Origin: Cucumis sativus
Lineage: Eukaryota; Streptophyta; Magnoliopsida; Cucurbitales; Cucurbitaceae
DNA: 64,000 nt
NCBI RefSeq assembly: GCF_000004075.3
Contig: NW_022279546.1
Span: 682,001 to 746,000 of the forward strand
Direction: 5' to 3'
The position numbers and the translations under genes were made by a program. The notes under the pieces are model-generated. The model searched no databases. It saw only the letters and a program-made list of their open reading frames with translations, and was not told where the DNA came from. The first letter of the stretch is position 1. Every line of letters begins with the position of its first letter. Below, piece after piece: positions 22,086 through 31,950 of the stretch.

Positions 22086-23700
22086 TGATCATAACAAATA
22101 ATGGAAGGAAAAATTTTGGCCGGTGGGGAGAAAAGGGAAGACATGGGGTTCGGTTTACAGGGATTTTTCTTAATAATTGCTGGAAGAACAAAGAGGTTTG
22201 TGAGGAGATTTAAGGGTAACCACAAGAATGGCAGAATGTTAAATCCCAAAAGACTAAATGGTCAATCGAATGTTTTAGGCAGTTTGATCTTTAGCTGTTT
22301 TCTTGCTACTTTATGGAAATGTTGTAGAAAGAGTAGAACGATGACATAGTTCACTTTGTTTCTCTACGTACAAAATAACCATTGACTTAAATCAAAGACA
22401 TTGCACCACAAATGACCATTAGAAAACAATATACAATAGAAAGTATAAAAAATATGCAGAAATTGAAAATGAAATTGGAAGTAGAAAAAAAAATGGAAGG
22501 AAGAAAAATACCCCCAAAGTTCCAAGTGCAATATGATCATAACCAATTTGTATCACCATGAAAAGATCGAACAAGCTCCAAAATGGATTTTACAGTGCGA
22601 TTCCAACTCACATAAGCAGTCTCTAGGAATGCCAAACCGTTTCTAAGAAAGGATCATCACAACCCATAACTTTAAATTCTTCAAAACAATGCAATGAAAT
22701 CAGAGCAGAAAAAAACAGAACAACTCTAACCAACGATAACTGCAAAATAAACCTTATGGAAATGTTATAGAAAGAGTAGAACGATGACATGGTTCACTTT
22801 GTTTTTCTATTTACAAAATAACCAATGATTTAAAGGAAAGAATTTGCACCACAAATGACCATTAGAAAGCAATATACATAAAAAAGAATAAAAAATACGC
22901 AGAAATTGAAAATGAAAGTGAAAGTAGAAAACAAACTGAAGGAAGAAAAATACTCCAAAAGTTACAAATGCATTACGATTCGGAAAAATTTGTATCAACA
23001 TGAACTGATCGAATAAGCTCCAAAATGGGTTTTGCAGTGGAGAGTGGGAAAAATTCTCGCCGGTGGGAAGAGAAGGGAAGACATGGGGTTCAGTTTACAC
23101 AGATTTTTCTTAATGATTGTTGGAAGAACAAAGAGATTGTGAGGAGATTTAAGGGCAACGACAACAATGACAGAATGTTAAATCTCGAAAGACTAAATGG
23201 CCAATTGAGTCTTTAAGCCAGTTCGATCTGCCTGTTAGCTGGTTTCTTGCTTCTTTATGGAAATGGGGTAGAAAGAGTAGAATGATGATATAGTTAACTT
23301 TGTTTTTCTCTTTACAAAGTAGCCAATGACTTAAAAGAAAGACATTGCACAACTTGTGACCATTAGAAAATAATATACATAAGAAAGAATAAAAAATAAG
23401 CAGAAATTGAAAATGAAATTGGAAGTAGAAAAGAAATGGAAGAAAAATACCCCAAAACTTCAAAATGCAATATGATCATAACAAATTTGTATCATCATGA
23501 ACAGATCGACCAAACTCCAAAACAGATTTTGCAGTGGGCTTCCGACTCAAATAAACAGCCTCCATGCTCACCAAAACGTTCCTAAGAAAGGATTCAGCTC
23601 CCTACCAACATGCATCACATCCCATAACTTTAATTTCTTCAGAAACAACGTAGTTAACTGAAGGTAAAAAAATCAGAACAAGAACACTAACCAACTTCTT
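22051..23700 (-). pseudogene. DUF1338 exon 1/exon 2 units with exon fusions
   Basis: Exon 1 starts (minus ATG) lie at 22,144 and 23,084; exon 2 relics at about 22,509-22,648 and 23,455-23,588. At about 22,100 exon 1 is joined without intron to the end of exon 2 (…PPAKIFPS then ICYDHIAFRTFG), keeping the family's YDH-AFRTFG motif with its probable metal-binding His. At 23,040 exon 2 sequence (…gcagtgg) is joined directly to exon 1. Both fusions fall where exon 1 and exon 2 share CCCACT. Confidence 0.7.
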
Positions 23701-23704
23701 AGGA

Positions 23705-24140
23705 ATCAGCTCCCTACTACCTCCGAATGCGTCGGGTTCGTTCAGGATCAAAAGTTGCGTAGGGAAATCTTCACTCTTGGCTGAAGCAACAATAGCATGT
23801 AGAAAGTAGAAGAGTAAAGCTGGTTAGATCAGAATGCATCGGGTTCCTTCGGTATCAGAATTTGCGTAGGAAACTCTTCCCTCTTGGTTGAAGCAACAAT
23901 TTCCAATAGAAAGTAGAAGAGTTAAACCAGTTAGATAAGAATGCGTCGGGTTCCTTCAGAATCAATACTTGCGTAGGAAACTCTTAACTCTTGGAGGAAG
24001 CAAAAATAACATGTAGAAACTCAAAAAGTTAAGTCGGTTAGGTCAAAATGCGTTCGAGTTCCTTCGGAATCAGAATTTTCGTAAGGAACTCTTCACTCTT
24101 GGTCGAAGTAGGAATAGCCCGTTGGAAATAGATGAGTTAA
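23705..24140 (+). repeat. ~107-bp satellite, short block (~4 monomers)
   Basis: Monomers with gaatgcgtcgggttcctt, ttgcgtagggaactctt and gtagaaagtaggagagttaa words, the same family as 26,600-29,262. Their order (a caatttcc monomer, then one with aatcaatacttgcg and ttaactcttgg) matches the order in the main array, so this block is a detached piece of the same higher-order array. Confidence 0.9.
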
Positions 24141-24720
24141 CACTTCAAAAATACTTCCTATAAAAAGTTATTATATATAGGGACAATCTTCCTTTGTGTT
24201 TGGACTGCACCCATGCATTTATAGCACAGGAGCATTCCTTTAGATCACATCGTATCCTTTAGAGATCGCAGTTTGCTACCTTGATTTTCAACTTTTGTCG
24301 AGCCCTTTAGAGTTAGTTTGGTTTGAAATAGAGATTGTTGTCTTATGCGATCAAGGTTGTGAAATATCTCACTATATTTTTTTTAATGGAACATTTGATT
24401 AGAGAGTAAGGGTTTTGAGAGGTCTTGGGAGGAGATTGAGACCATTGCTGGTTTAAGGCATTTGTTAGTTAAAAACATTACTTTATCCCGTATATCTAAG
24501 ACAAGCCAAGCTTATTTTCTTCTTAAAACATACTATAATTAGTCAAACAAAAAAATGTTAATAGTCAAATACATTTTTTATTTGACAATTAATTGTGTTA
24601 ATTACAACAATAACTATAAAAATTGGTTATCATCCTGTTTTGTTTAAAAATCAAATCAAGAGTTTAACTAAATGGAATGCACTACAATGATGATTCTGCT
24701 ATTATCAGTAATACACAAAC
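24141..24720. other. Unassigned stretch between satellite and kinase relic
   Basis: AT-rich, with no supported frame, repeat or transposon end that I can see. Confidence 0.5.
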
Positions 24721-25556
24721 CTTGCATATTGAGTGATGAGGATCTCGAAGATTGACCAGTAGATTATCACTTTCAAAATCAAAGTGCACAATATTCTTTC
24801 TGTGCAGGTGTTCCATTCTAAAAGCCGCATCCATAGCAATCAAGAGGCGCTTCCACTTTTCAAGACTCCTGCATCAATTGTATTTATGCTTAATCTAAGG
24901 GTGAAGATACATTATACTGCAACTAACTTCTAACAAATTAAATTAAACGTATGAAAAATGAGAACAATTGTTACTTTTCATTCTTCAACAAAGCATTTTT
25001 GAGCGAACCATTGGCCATATATTCTGTTACTGTGGCCACAGATCTCCCAGGCCCATCAAGCACGACACCATAAAAAGTACCACATTTGGGTGGTGCAAAT
25101 CAGCAAACTTAATTGCTTCATTCTAAAAATCTTCTCACTGGTACAATATAAAACAACAAAAAGGACTTGAGTCAAGGAACAAAAAGAAAAATGCACGAAT
25201 AACAAAAGAAAAGAAAAGCCAGTTGCTTAAAATGAACAACCTTGCGATCTTGTTTAGAAGGTTTCCCAGCAAAACACCTCTCATTGATTCGTTTTATAGC
25301 AACATCAGTCCCCTCCATTTTCCATGGTAAAAAGTGCCAAAGGTGCCGGACCCCAATTCTCTTAATTCTTCAAGGTCACTATTCTTTATTACCCGAAGGA
25401 AAGAAGAAAAAGAAAAAAAAAAGATGTTCGGATGGACAATTTAAACATAAAGTGCAACCTTAAGGTTAAAAATGGAAAACTAAGTATTACCTGCAAGCGG
25501 CCAAGGCCTTTTGACATTGGAAAACCAGGATTTGCTTTACCTAAAAGTCTTGTCCT
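24721..25556 (-). pseudogene. Raf-like MAPKKK pseudogene fragment
   Basis: Four minus-strand exons in correct order. A linker exon (about 25,556-25,491) reads RTRLLGKANPGFPMSKGLG. The next (about 25,380-25,241) has the glycine loop [17 protein letters not shown] and the VAIK lysine motif. Then 25,143-24,975 has FADLHHPNVV, FYGVVLDGPG and TEYMANGSLKNAL. The last (24,868-24,721) has [20 protein letters not shown] and ends SICK before a GTTTGT donor. It resembles plant PB1-domain Raf-like kinases. Damage: a missing G after KWRG, a second frameshift before FYG, a stop replacing Trp (D-F-stop-NEAIKF), and HFDFESDN where the family has HFDLKCDN, losing the catalytic-loop Lys. The PB1 part and the C-lobe are absent. 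Confidence 0.85.
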
Positions 25557-25559
25557 GCC

Positions 25560-26600
25560 ATCGTGGGCAAACATGAAACAAGAATAATTATGGCAAAAAA
25601 CGTGACATATTCCCGTTGAATAGCCAAATGAATGATGTGTATGTTGCATCTTGTTTTGGAGAATGTTCAGCATTGTATTGGTGTCTTATTTACACTTTGT
25701 ATAAATCAGTCAGATGTCTTGAATGGTGCTTTTGCATTGCTTTGTTTGCATTCCACTCTCAGATAATGGAAGACAATAAAAATAATCCTCTTGTTTTACT
25801 TGTGTTTTAGTATGCTTCCTTTTATCCATTGTTTTAGTAAATGGTTCTGGTGTCAAAGTACCATCACATTTGTTGTAATTTATTGAGCTCTTTAGTTATT
25901 TTATTACTCTAGTTGAATGGCATAACTTTCGTTTAAATATACATTCAAATCTAATCTTACTTTAACCACTAGTATATGTATGTATACGTGTAAACAAAAT
26001 CTTGTAATATTGTGTTATCTTATTAACTATGTTGTGAAGTTTATGTAACATTTCACTTGATTGTACTTTTTTTTAAAATAGGACATTTTTTTCATAATTT
26101 TTCAAACACAACTAATATCTACTTGGACTCCTTGTACTCCTTGTAAATGGAGTGTATTCTTGATTAACTTAAACACTTAAATTTTTTTACCACACATATC
26201 AATTACTAAAATTTCATAATATCAAAAATTCAACATATCCATAAGTTAAAAAACATATTTTGTAATAATACTCGAAATTTGGGATGGGTAGTCTGGGTTG
26301 TTAGTGTTGTCAGTGTTAGAATACCCCTAGTGGTTTGTGTCAAAAAAGTATCCTTTTAAAAGTTGAAAGATGCCCTTAAACTTTCGAAAACGGTTCAAAA
26401 ATACCATTGTCTTTGGTTTTAGATGAAAGTCGCTAAAGTTTTGTTTAAAAAATAATCATCAACTATTGAAAAGTTCTGTTTAAAAAATATTGATGAATTA
26501 TTGAAAGTTCCATAAATATCCTTTTAAGCTTAAAAAAAATTCAAAAATATGTTCATCAATCCAATTCATACACCTATTTCTTTACACTTATAATAAAAAG
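25560..26600. other. AT-rich stretch without a recognisable gene
   Basis: The left part may be intron DNA of the kinase relic. A minus-strand poly-pyrimidine run near 25,400-25,420 is the only notable composition feature nearby. Nothing else supported. Confidence 0.5.
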
Positions 26601-29262
26601 CCCATAGAAAGTAGAGAACTTTTCACTCTTGCCTGAAGCTACAATAGCCCGTAGAAAGTAGGAGAGTTAAGCTTGTTAGGTTAGAATGCGTCGGGTTAGT
26701 TTGGGATCAAAACTTGCATCAGAACTCTTCACTCACGGTCGAAGCTATAATAGCTGGTAGAAAGTAGGAGAGGTAAGCCTATTAAGTCATAATGCATTGG
26801 GTTCTTTCAGGATCAAACTTTCGTAGGAAACTCTTCACTCTCGATCGAAGCCACAATAACTTGTAGAAAGTAGGAAAGATAAGTTGGTCAGGTCAAAATG
26901 CGTCGGGTTCCTTCCGTGTTAGTATTTGCGTAGGGAACTCTTCACTCTTGGTGAAAGCAACAATTTCCTGTAGAAAGAAGGTGAGTTGAAGCGATTAGAT
27001 CATAATGCGATGGGTTCCTTCGGGATCAATACTTGCGTAGGGAACTCTTAACTCTTGGTGGAAGCAAAAATAGCCCGTAGAAAGTCGAAGATTTAAGCCA
27101 ATTAGTTTAGAATGTGTCGAGTTCCTTCGGGTTCAAAATTTTCGTAGGGAACTCTTCACTCTTGGTCGAAGCAACAATGGCCTGTTGAAAGTAGAAGAGT
27201 TAAGCCAGTTAGGTCAGAATGCATGTTTGGTTCTTTAGATATCCGAACTTGCACAGGGAAATCTTCACTCATGGTCGAAGCAACAATAACCTGTAGAAAG
27301 TTGGAGAGTTAAGCTGGTTAGGTCAGAATGTGTCGGCTTTCTTTGGGATCAGAACTTGTGTCGGGAACTCTTCACTCTCGATTGAAGCCACAATAGCTCG
27401 TAGAAAGTAGGAGAATTAAGCCGGTTAGGTTAAAATGCATCGGGTTCTTTGGGATCATAACTTCTTCGACAACTCTTCACTCTCGGCCGAAGCCACAATA
27501 GCCCGTAGAAAGTACGGGAGTTAAGCCATTTATGTTAGAATGCATCGGGTTCCTCGAGAATCAGAACTTGCGTAGGAAACTCTTAACTCTTAGTCAAAGC
27601 AACAATAACGCATAGAAAGTCGGGGAGTTAAGCCGGTTAGGTCGGTATGCATCGGTTTCTTCGGAATCAAAATTTGCTTAGGGAACTCTTCACTTTTGGC
27701 TGAAGCAACAATAGCCCGTAGAAAGTAGGAGAGTTAAGCTGGTTAGGTCGGAATGCGTCGGGTTCACTTCGTATCAAAATTTTCGTAGGGAACTCTTCCC
27801 TCCTGGCCAAAGAAATAATTTCATATAGAAAGTAGGAGAGTTAAAGCGGTAAGATCAGAATGTGTCGGGTTCCTTCGGGATCCATACTTGCGTAAGGAAC
27901 CCTTAACTCTTGGCTGAAGGAAAAAGAGCCTGTACAAAGTCGGATAGTTAAGCCAATTAGGTCAGAAATGCGTCGATTTCCTTCAGGATCAAAATTTTCG
28001 TAGGGAACTCTTCACTCTTGGTTGAAGCTTCAATAACCCGTTGGAAGTAAAAGAGTTAAGCCAGTTAGGTGAGAATGCGTTTAGATCTTTCAATATAAGA
28101 ACTTGCGTAGGGAAATCTTCACTTATGGTCGACGCAACAATAGCCCGTAGGAAGTAGGAGAATTAACTCGAATAGGTCAGACTGCATCGAGTTCCTTTGG
28201 GATCAGAACTTGTGTCAGGAACTCTTCACTCTCAGTTGAAGCCACAATAGCCCATAGAAAGTAGGAGAGTTAAGCCGAATATGTTAAAATGCATCGGGTT
28301 CCTTCCTGACCAGAAATTTCATGGAACTCTTCACTCTCGGCTAAAGCCACAATAGCCTGTAGAAAGTAGGAGAGTTAAGCCAGTTAGGTCAAAATGCATT
28401 TGGTTCCTTCGATATTAGAACTTGCATAGGGAACTCTTAACTCTTGGTCGAAGCAACAATAGCCCATAAAAAGGTTGAGAGTTAAGCCGGTTAGGTCGGA
28501 ATGCGTCGGGTTCCTTCAGGATCAAAATTTGCGTAGGGAATGCTTTCTTGGCCGAAGCAACAATAACTTGTAGAAAGTAGGAGAGTTAAGCTGGTTAGGT
28601 CAAAATGTGTCAGGTTCCTTCAATATCAGAATTTCCATAGGGAACTCTTCCCTCTTGGCCGAAGCAATACTATAGAAAGTAGGAGAGTTAAAGTGGTTAA
28701 ATCATAATTCATTGGGTTCCATCGGGACCAATACTTTCGTAGGGAACTCTTAACTCTTGGTGGAAGCAAAAATAGCCTGTAGAAAGTAAGAGAATTAAGA
28801 CGGTTAGGTCAGAATGCATCGAGTTCCTTTGAAATCAGAATTTTCATAGGGAACTCTTTACTATTGGCCGAAGCAACAATAGCTCGTTGGAAGTAGAAAA
28901 GTTAAGCCAGTTGGGTCAGAATGCATTTGGTTCTTTCGATATCAGAACTTGCATAGGGAAATCTTCACTCATGGTGAAAGCAATAATAGCTCGTAGAAAG
29001 TAATAGAGTTAAGCTGGTTAGGTTAGAATGCATCGAGTTCCTTTGGTATCATAACTTGTGTCAGGAACTCTTCCCTCTTAGCTGAAGCCACAATAGCCCA
29101 TAGAAAGTATGAGAGCTAAGCAAAATAGGTTAAAATGCGTCGGGTTCCTTCCAGATCAGAACTTGTGTTGGGAACTTTTCACCCTCGGTTGAAGCCACAA
29201 TAGACCATAGAAAGTAGGAGAGTTAAGCCGAATAGGTTAAAATGCATCTAGTTCCCTCGAGA
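26600..29262 (+). repeat. ~107-bp satellite, main array (~25 monomers) with 8-mer higher-order period
   Basis: About 25 diverged monomers (gtagaaagtaggagagttaa, ggttaggtcagaatgcgtcg, ggttccttcgggatcagaac, ttgcgtagggaactcttcac, then tcttggtcgaagcaacaata). Variant monomers recur every ~848 bp: the gggatcaatacttgcg type at about 27,027, 27,876 and 28,724; the gggaaatcttcactcatgg type at about 27,255, 28,105 and 28,955. This is an 8-monomer higher-order repeat present about three times. The array ends abruptly in the coding-like segment at 29,273. Confidence 0.9.
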
Positions 29263-29272
29263 TCAGTACTTT

Positions 29273-29668
29273 CATCAAAATCGCTGGCAAGTCGAAGAAT
29301 GATGATGCCGAATCCAACAAGACTAGCAAATCTAAGGACGATGAGACATCCACACCTGCCGCTGTTGCAAAGTCCAACAAGCAAGATGTATCGAAGACGG
29401 GGAAGTCCAAACAAGAAACCCCAAAAACTCCTGTTTCAAAAGGGAAGTCTACCAAAACAGGCGATAAGTCTAATAATACCAATCTCTCCACCAAGGTTAA
29501 GTTCACATCTTCAAAAGCAAAAGAAAAAGAAAGTGGAGATGTGAAGCATTCATCAACTTCTGGAAAAACAATGGAGAACTCAAAGGGAAAGTCACTAAAT
29601 TCATCCAATGATCAGGGCAGTGAATCCAAGTCAGGAAAGAAAAGAAGAAGAGAGTCAAAAGGTTGATA
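29273..29668 (+). pseudogene. Lys/Ser-rich C-terminal exon, possibly PDS5-like
   Basis: One frame of about 130 codons opens from inside the satellite junction (KIAGKSKNDDAESNKTSKSK...), with repeated KSK/SKTGK/TPVSKGK words, ending GKKRRRESKG then TGA at about 29,666. A 3'-UTR-like stretch follows to about 29,895. Low-complexity basic tails ending in KKRRR are seen in plant PDS5-type cohesin cofactors and similar nuclear proteins, so the assignment is a guess. It lacks a start, is cut on the left by the satellite, and has no poly(A). Confidence 0.5.
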
Positions 29669-30080
29669 ACCACGTCTATTCCAAAAAGGTTGGAGTTGTC
29701 TATTCTTGGCTCAGTTTGCACCACATATTTGCAAATTCTACTATGAGTAGTTCTTGGCAAACTTGATCTCTGGATCTGATGATGTCTCTCATTGGCACAT
29801 TTTCGAGATTGTCGTATATTCTTAGTTAGGTAGGTTAGCAGCAATTATAGGAGTGTGGCAGTTCTCTTTGTAGTTGTTTGGCGCTATTCATGTCATCTGT
29901 GGGAGGTAAATGACCAATAAAAAATAATACGCAATAAAAAAGAATCAGAAAGAAAACCATATGCATTTTTGTTTTCAAATTCTTGGTGAAATCACAATTC
30001 AGAAATGAAATTTGGTTCATTCTCCACGATAATATGGTGACCTAAATAACATAAGTTTCAGAGTCATGGGAGATTAAAAG

Positions 30081-30205
30081 CCTTGCTCTAATTGCTCAAA
30101 CTCTGAATGCAAAGGCTTTTCCCATGTGAAGGAACCCAGAGAACCAGCCAAAGCAGCATGCTTCTTCCCAATGCAAGAACATTCAGTGTATCTTCTGATT
30201 ATGTA
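30081..30205 (-). pseudogene. DUF1338-gene exon 4 relic (middle paralogue)
   Basis: The third copy of the exon at 19,067-19,189, again after GCATTCAG, with the GKKHAALAGSLGS-type reading. A 2-bp insertion near 30,088 (ccttgctctaattg) shifts the frame at EQL. The region 29,900-30,430 is collinear with 18,890-19,333 plus 20,662-20,755, without the retrocopy. Confidence 0.75.
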
Positions 30206-30333
30206 CTGAATGCAGTAGGAAAAATAATATGAAGTTGTAATTCAAGCTAAGGTTTTGTTGCATAAACCAAAAACTTAAATGGATAAAACACAAAATGCAT
30301 CCTATTCCCACCTTATGCCTACTACATCGCTAA

Positions 30334-30349
30334 CAATACACTTACTGCA
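30334..30349 (+). other. Empty target site of the retrocopy insertion
   Basis: caatacacttactgca occurs once here, with the flanks joined (ctaa before, gcaccaag after). In copies A and B it is doubled around the insertion. Confidence 0.95.
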
Positions 30350-30433
30350 GCACCAAGATACAGCTTGTAGCCAAATTTCAGAAGGAAAAAATATATTCAG
30401 ATTTCTGCATATCGAGAATTCGGTGAAACGCAC

Positions 30434-30533
30434 CTGAGTTTATTTACTCAACTAATCCACAACAATTTGTGATATGAACACTCTTGGCAGAGGTCCATTG
30501 ACCCCATCACCATCGGCAGCAGCATTAGAAATG
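30434..30533 (-). pseudogene. DUF1338-gene exon 3 relic, 3' half (middle paralogue)
   Basis: The minus strand matches the end of exon 3 (GVNGPLPRVFISQ...), with the same two stops as 20,760-20,979 and one base deleted next to the donor. On the left side in coding order it is cut at 30,533, where unrelated sequence (atgagctgtttccaccaac) begins. Confidence 0.75.
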
Positions 30534-31095
30534 AGCTGTTTCCACCAACATATTACTACATTGATGAACCAAGCAAGGAAGGACCAAAAACAGTGTAAAT
30601 GGGACGTATGGTTACTCCATTTTCCCTGTTGTTGGGTCCAAAACTACCCATCGCTCATTCCAATTCCTCAACTGCAAACATTGTAATAGAGAAAATCAGA
30701 TTTGCTACAATGAAGGCTCATTGCCATAAAAAATGCTGTCTAAGAACAGAAACGCAGAAAATAGAAGGCTGATCAAATGTGACCACAATTCTGCATATGC
30801 GCACTACAAAACAGTCTGAGAATACTATCACATCGACGGCCATATTCATAAACACAAATATGCTGACAGTTAGATCACGAACATGGGCATTTCTCACATT
30901 TCTATTCTCCTTGAAATCACAAATCCCGACGTCCTAATCTTAATAAGTACTTCTAGGTGATTTAATTAAGTCTTCAAATATCACTAAAACAGTCAGAACG
31001 ATTTAAATGGAAGACCTAAAGGCAGCGCAATTAAGCAGTAACCATCAATTCAAAACAAAAGGAAAGACAGAAAGAGTTGCAATGCGTTAGTTTAC
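30534..31095. other. Unassigned stretch, perhaps intron of the next exon
   Basis: No supported frame. It lies downstream, in minus-strand order, of the SWAP70-like exon, so it may be its intron. Confidence 0.4.
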
Positions 31096-31211
31096 TGTTT
31101 CAGATCGCTTTAGAAGGGGACCCTGCAACAAATTCCGACCAGACCCAGAGGCCAGCTGCCGCTTGATCTTCTCCAAACTGTCCCCGGCATCTTCCGCTCT
31201 CTCCACCAACA
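31096..31211 (-). pseudogene. Exon resembling plant SWAP70-like PH-domain protein
   Basis: The minus strand encodes ERAEDAGDSLEKIKRQLASG followed by SGRNLLQGPLLKRSET, then ACA|GTAAAC, a splice donor. The run LxSGSGRNLLQGPLLKRSET precedes the PH domain in plant SWAP70-type proteins as I recall them. The frame is intact over this exon, and GC content is higher than its surroundings. No other exon of the gene is present, so it is an isolated fragment. Confidence 0.55.
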
Positions 31212-31290
31212 ACAATCATAAATTAAAAACATGTCGAGCCAACAAAGATACACACCAGCAAACTTTTGAACATAGGACCCTCCTAAAACC

Positions 31291-31950
31291 ATCTACTCAC
31301 TTTTGAACATTGGACCTCCTCAACTATCTACTCACTTTTGAACATACAACCTTGATAGAACACTGATGTACTGTTTCCTATTATATTGATATTTGAAACT
31401 CAAAGTTACAATAATAAGAAAATTACAGAGAAATTACAAACAACAAGCAAAGAAACCCTCCTAATCCAAAACACAAATAAACACAATTCAAAATACTACA
31501 ATTAAAACCAGAACAAGATCGTGAGCCCTCTGCTTCCCCTATCTCTCATGGAGTATTGCAGGCCCTTCCTTTTACTAAAAACTGCCTGCCCTTTCCCACC
31601 TCCCTCTCATCCATTTAACTTCCAGTTTTAGATAACTGTCATCTTTTTTAAGTAATTGTTGTTGGTTCCTAACGTGCCTTATTTTTCTTTCTTCTATTAT
31701 AGGTAAACAACAATGGTGGCCTAACAGCCTCCTAAACTATCCACTCTAGACCATGTTAAATCACCAATTCATCCAAAAACTTACGAGGTAAATGTAATAT
31801 TATATCTTCAACTTAAATATGCTTTTGACCATAACCAGTGGGTTTGCTGAAATTGAATGATCAATCCATAAAATAAAAATGAAGTTGGAAGTAGAAGAAA
31901 TGGGAGGAAGAAAAATACCCCAAAAGTTCTAAAAGCGATATGATCTCAAC
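31291..31950 (+). repeat. Dispersed ~650-bp repeat, right member
   Basis: Counterpart of 21,434-22,085. To its left is the SWAP70-like exon; to its right a DUF1338 exon 2, as at 22,060. Confidence 0.85.

Noticed and set aside
26600..29262. A CRISPR-like array
   Set aside because: Monomers are contiguous and diverged with no repeat-spacer alternation, and the window is plant nuclear DNA.
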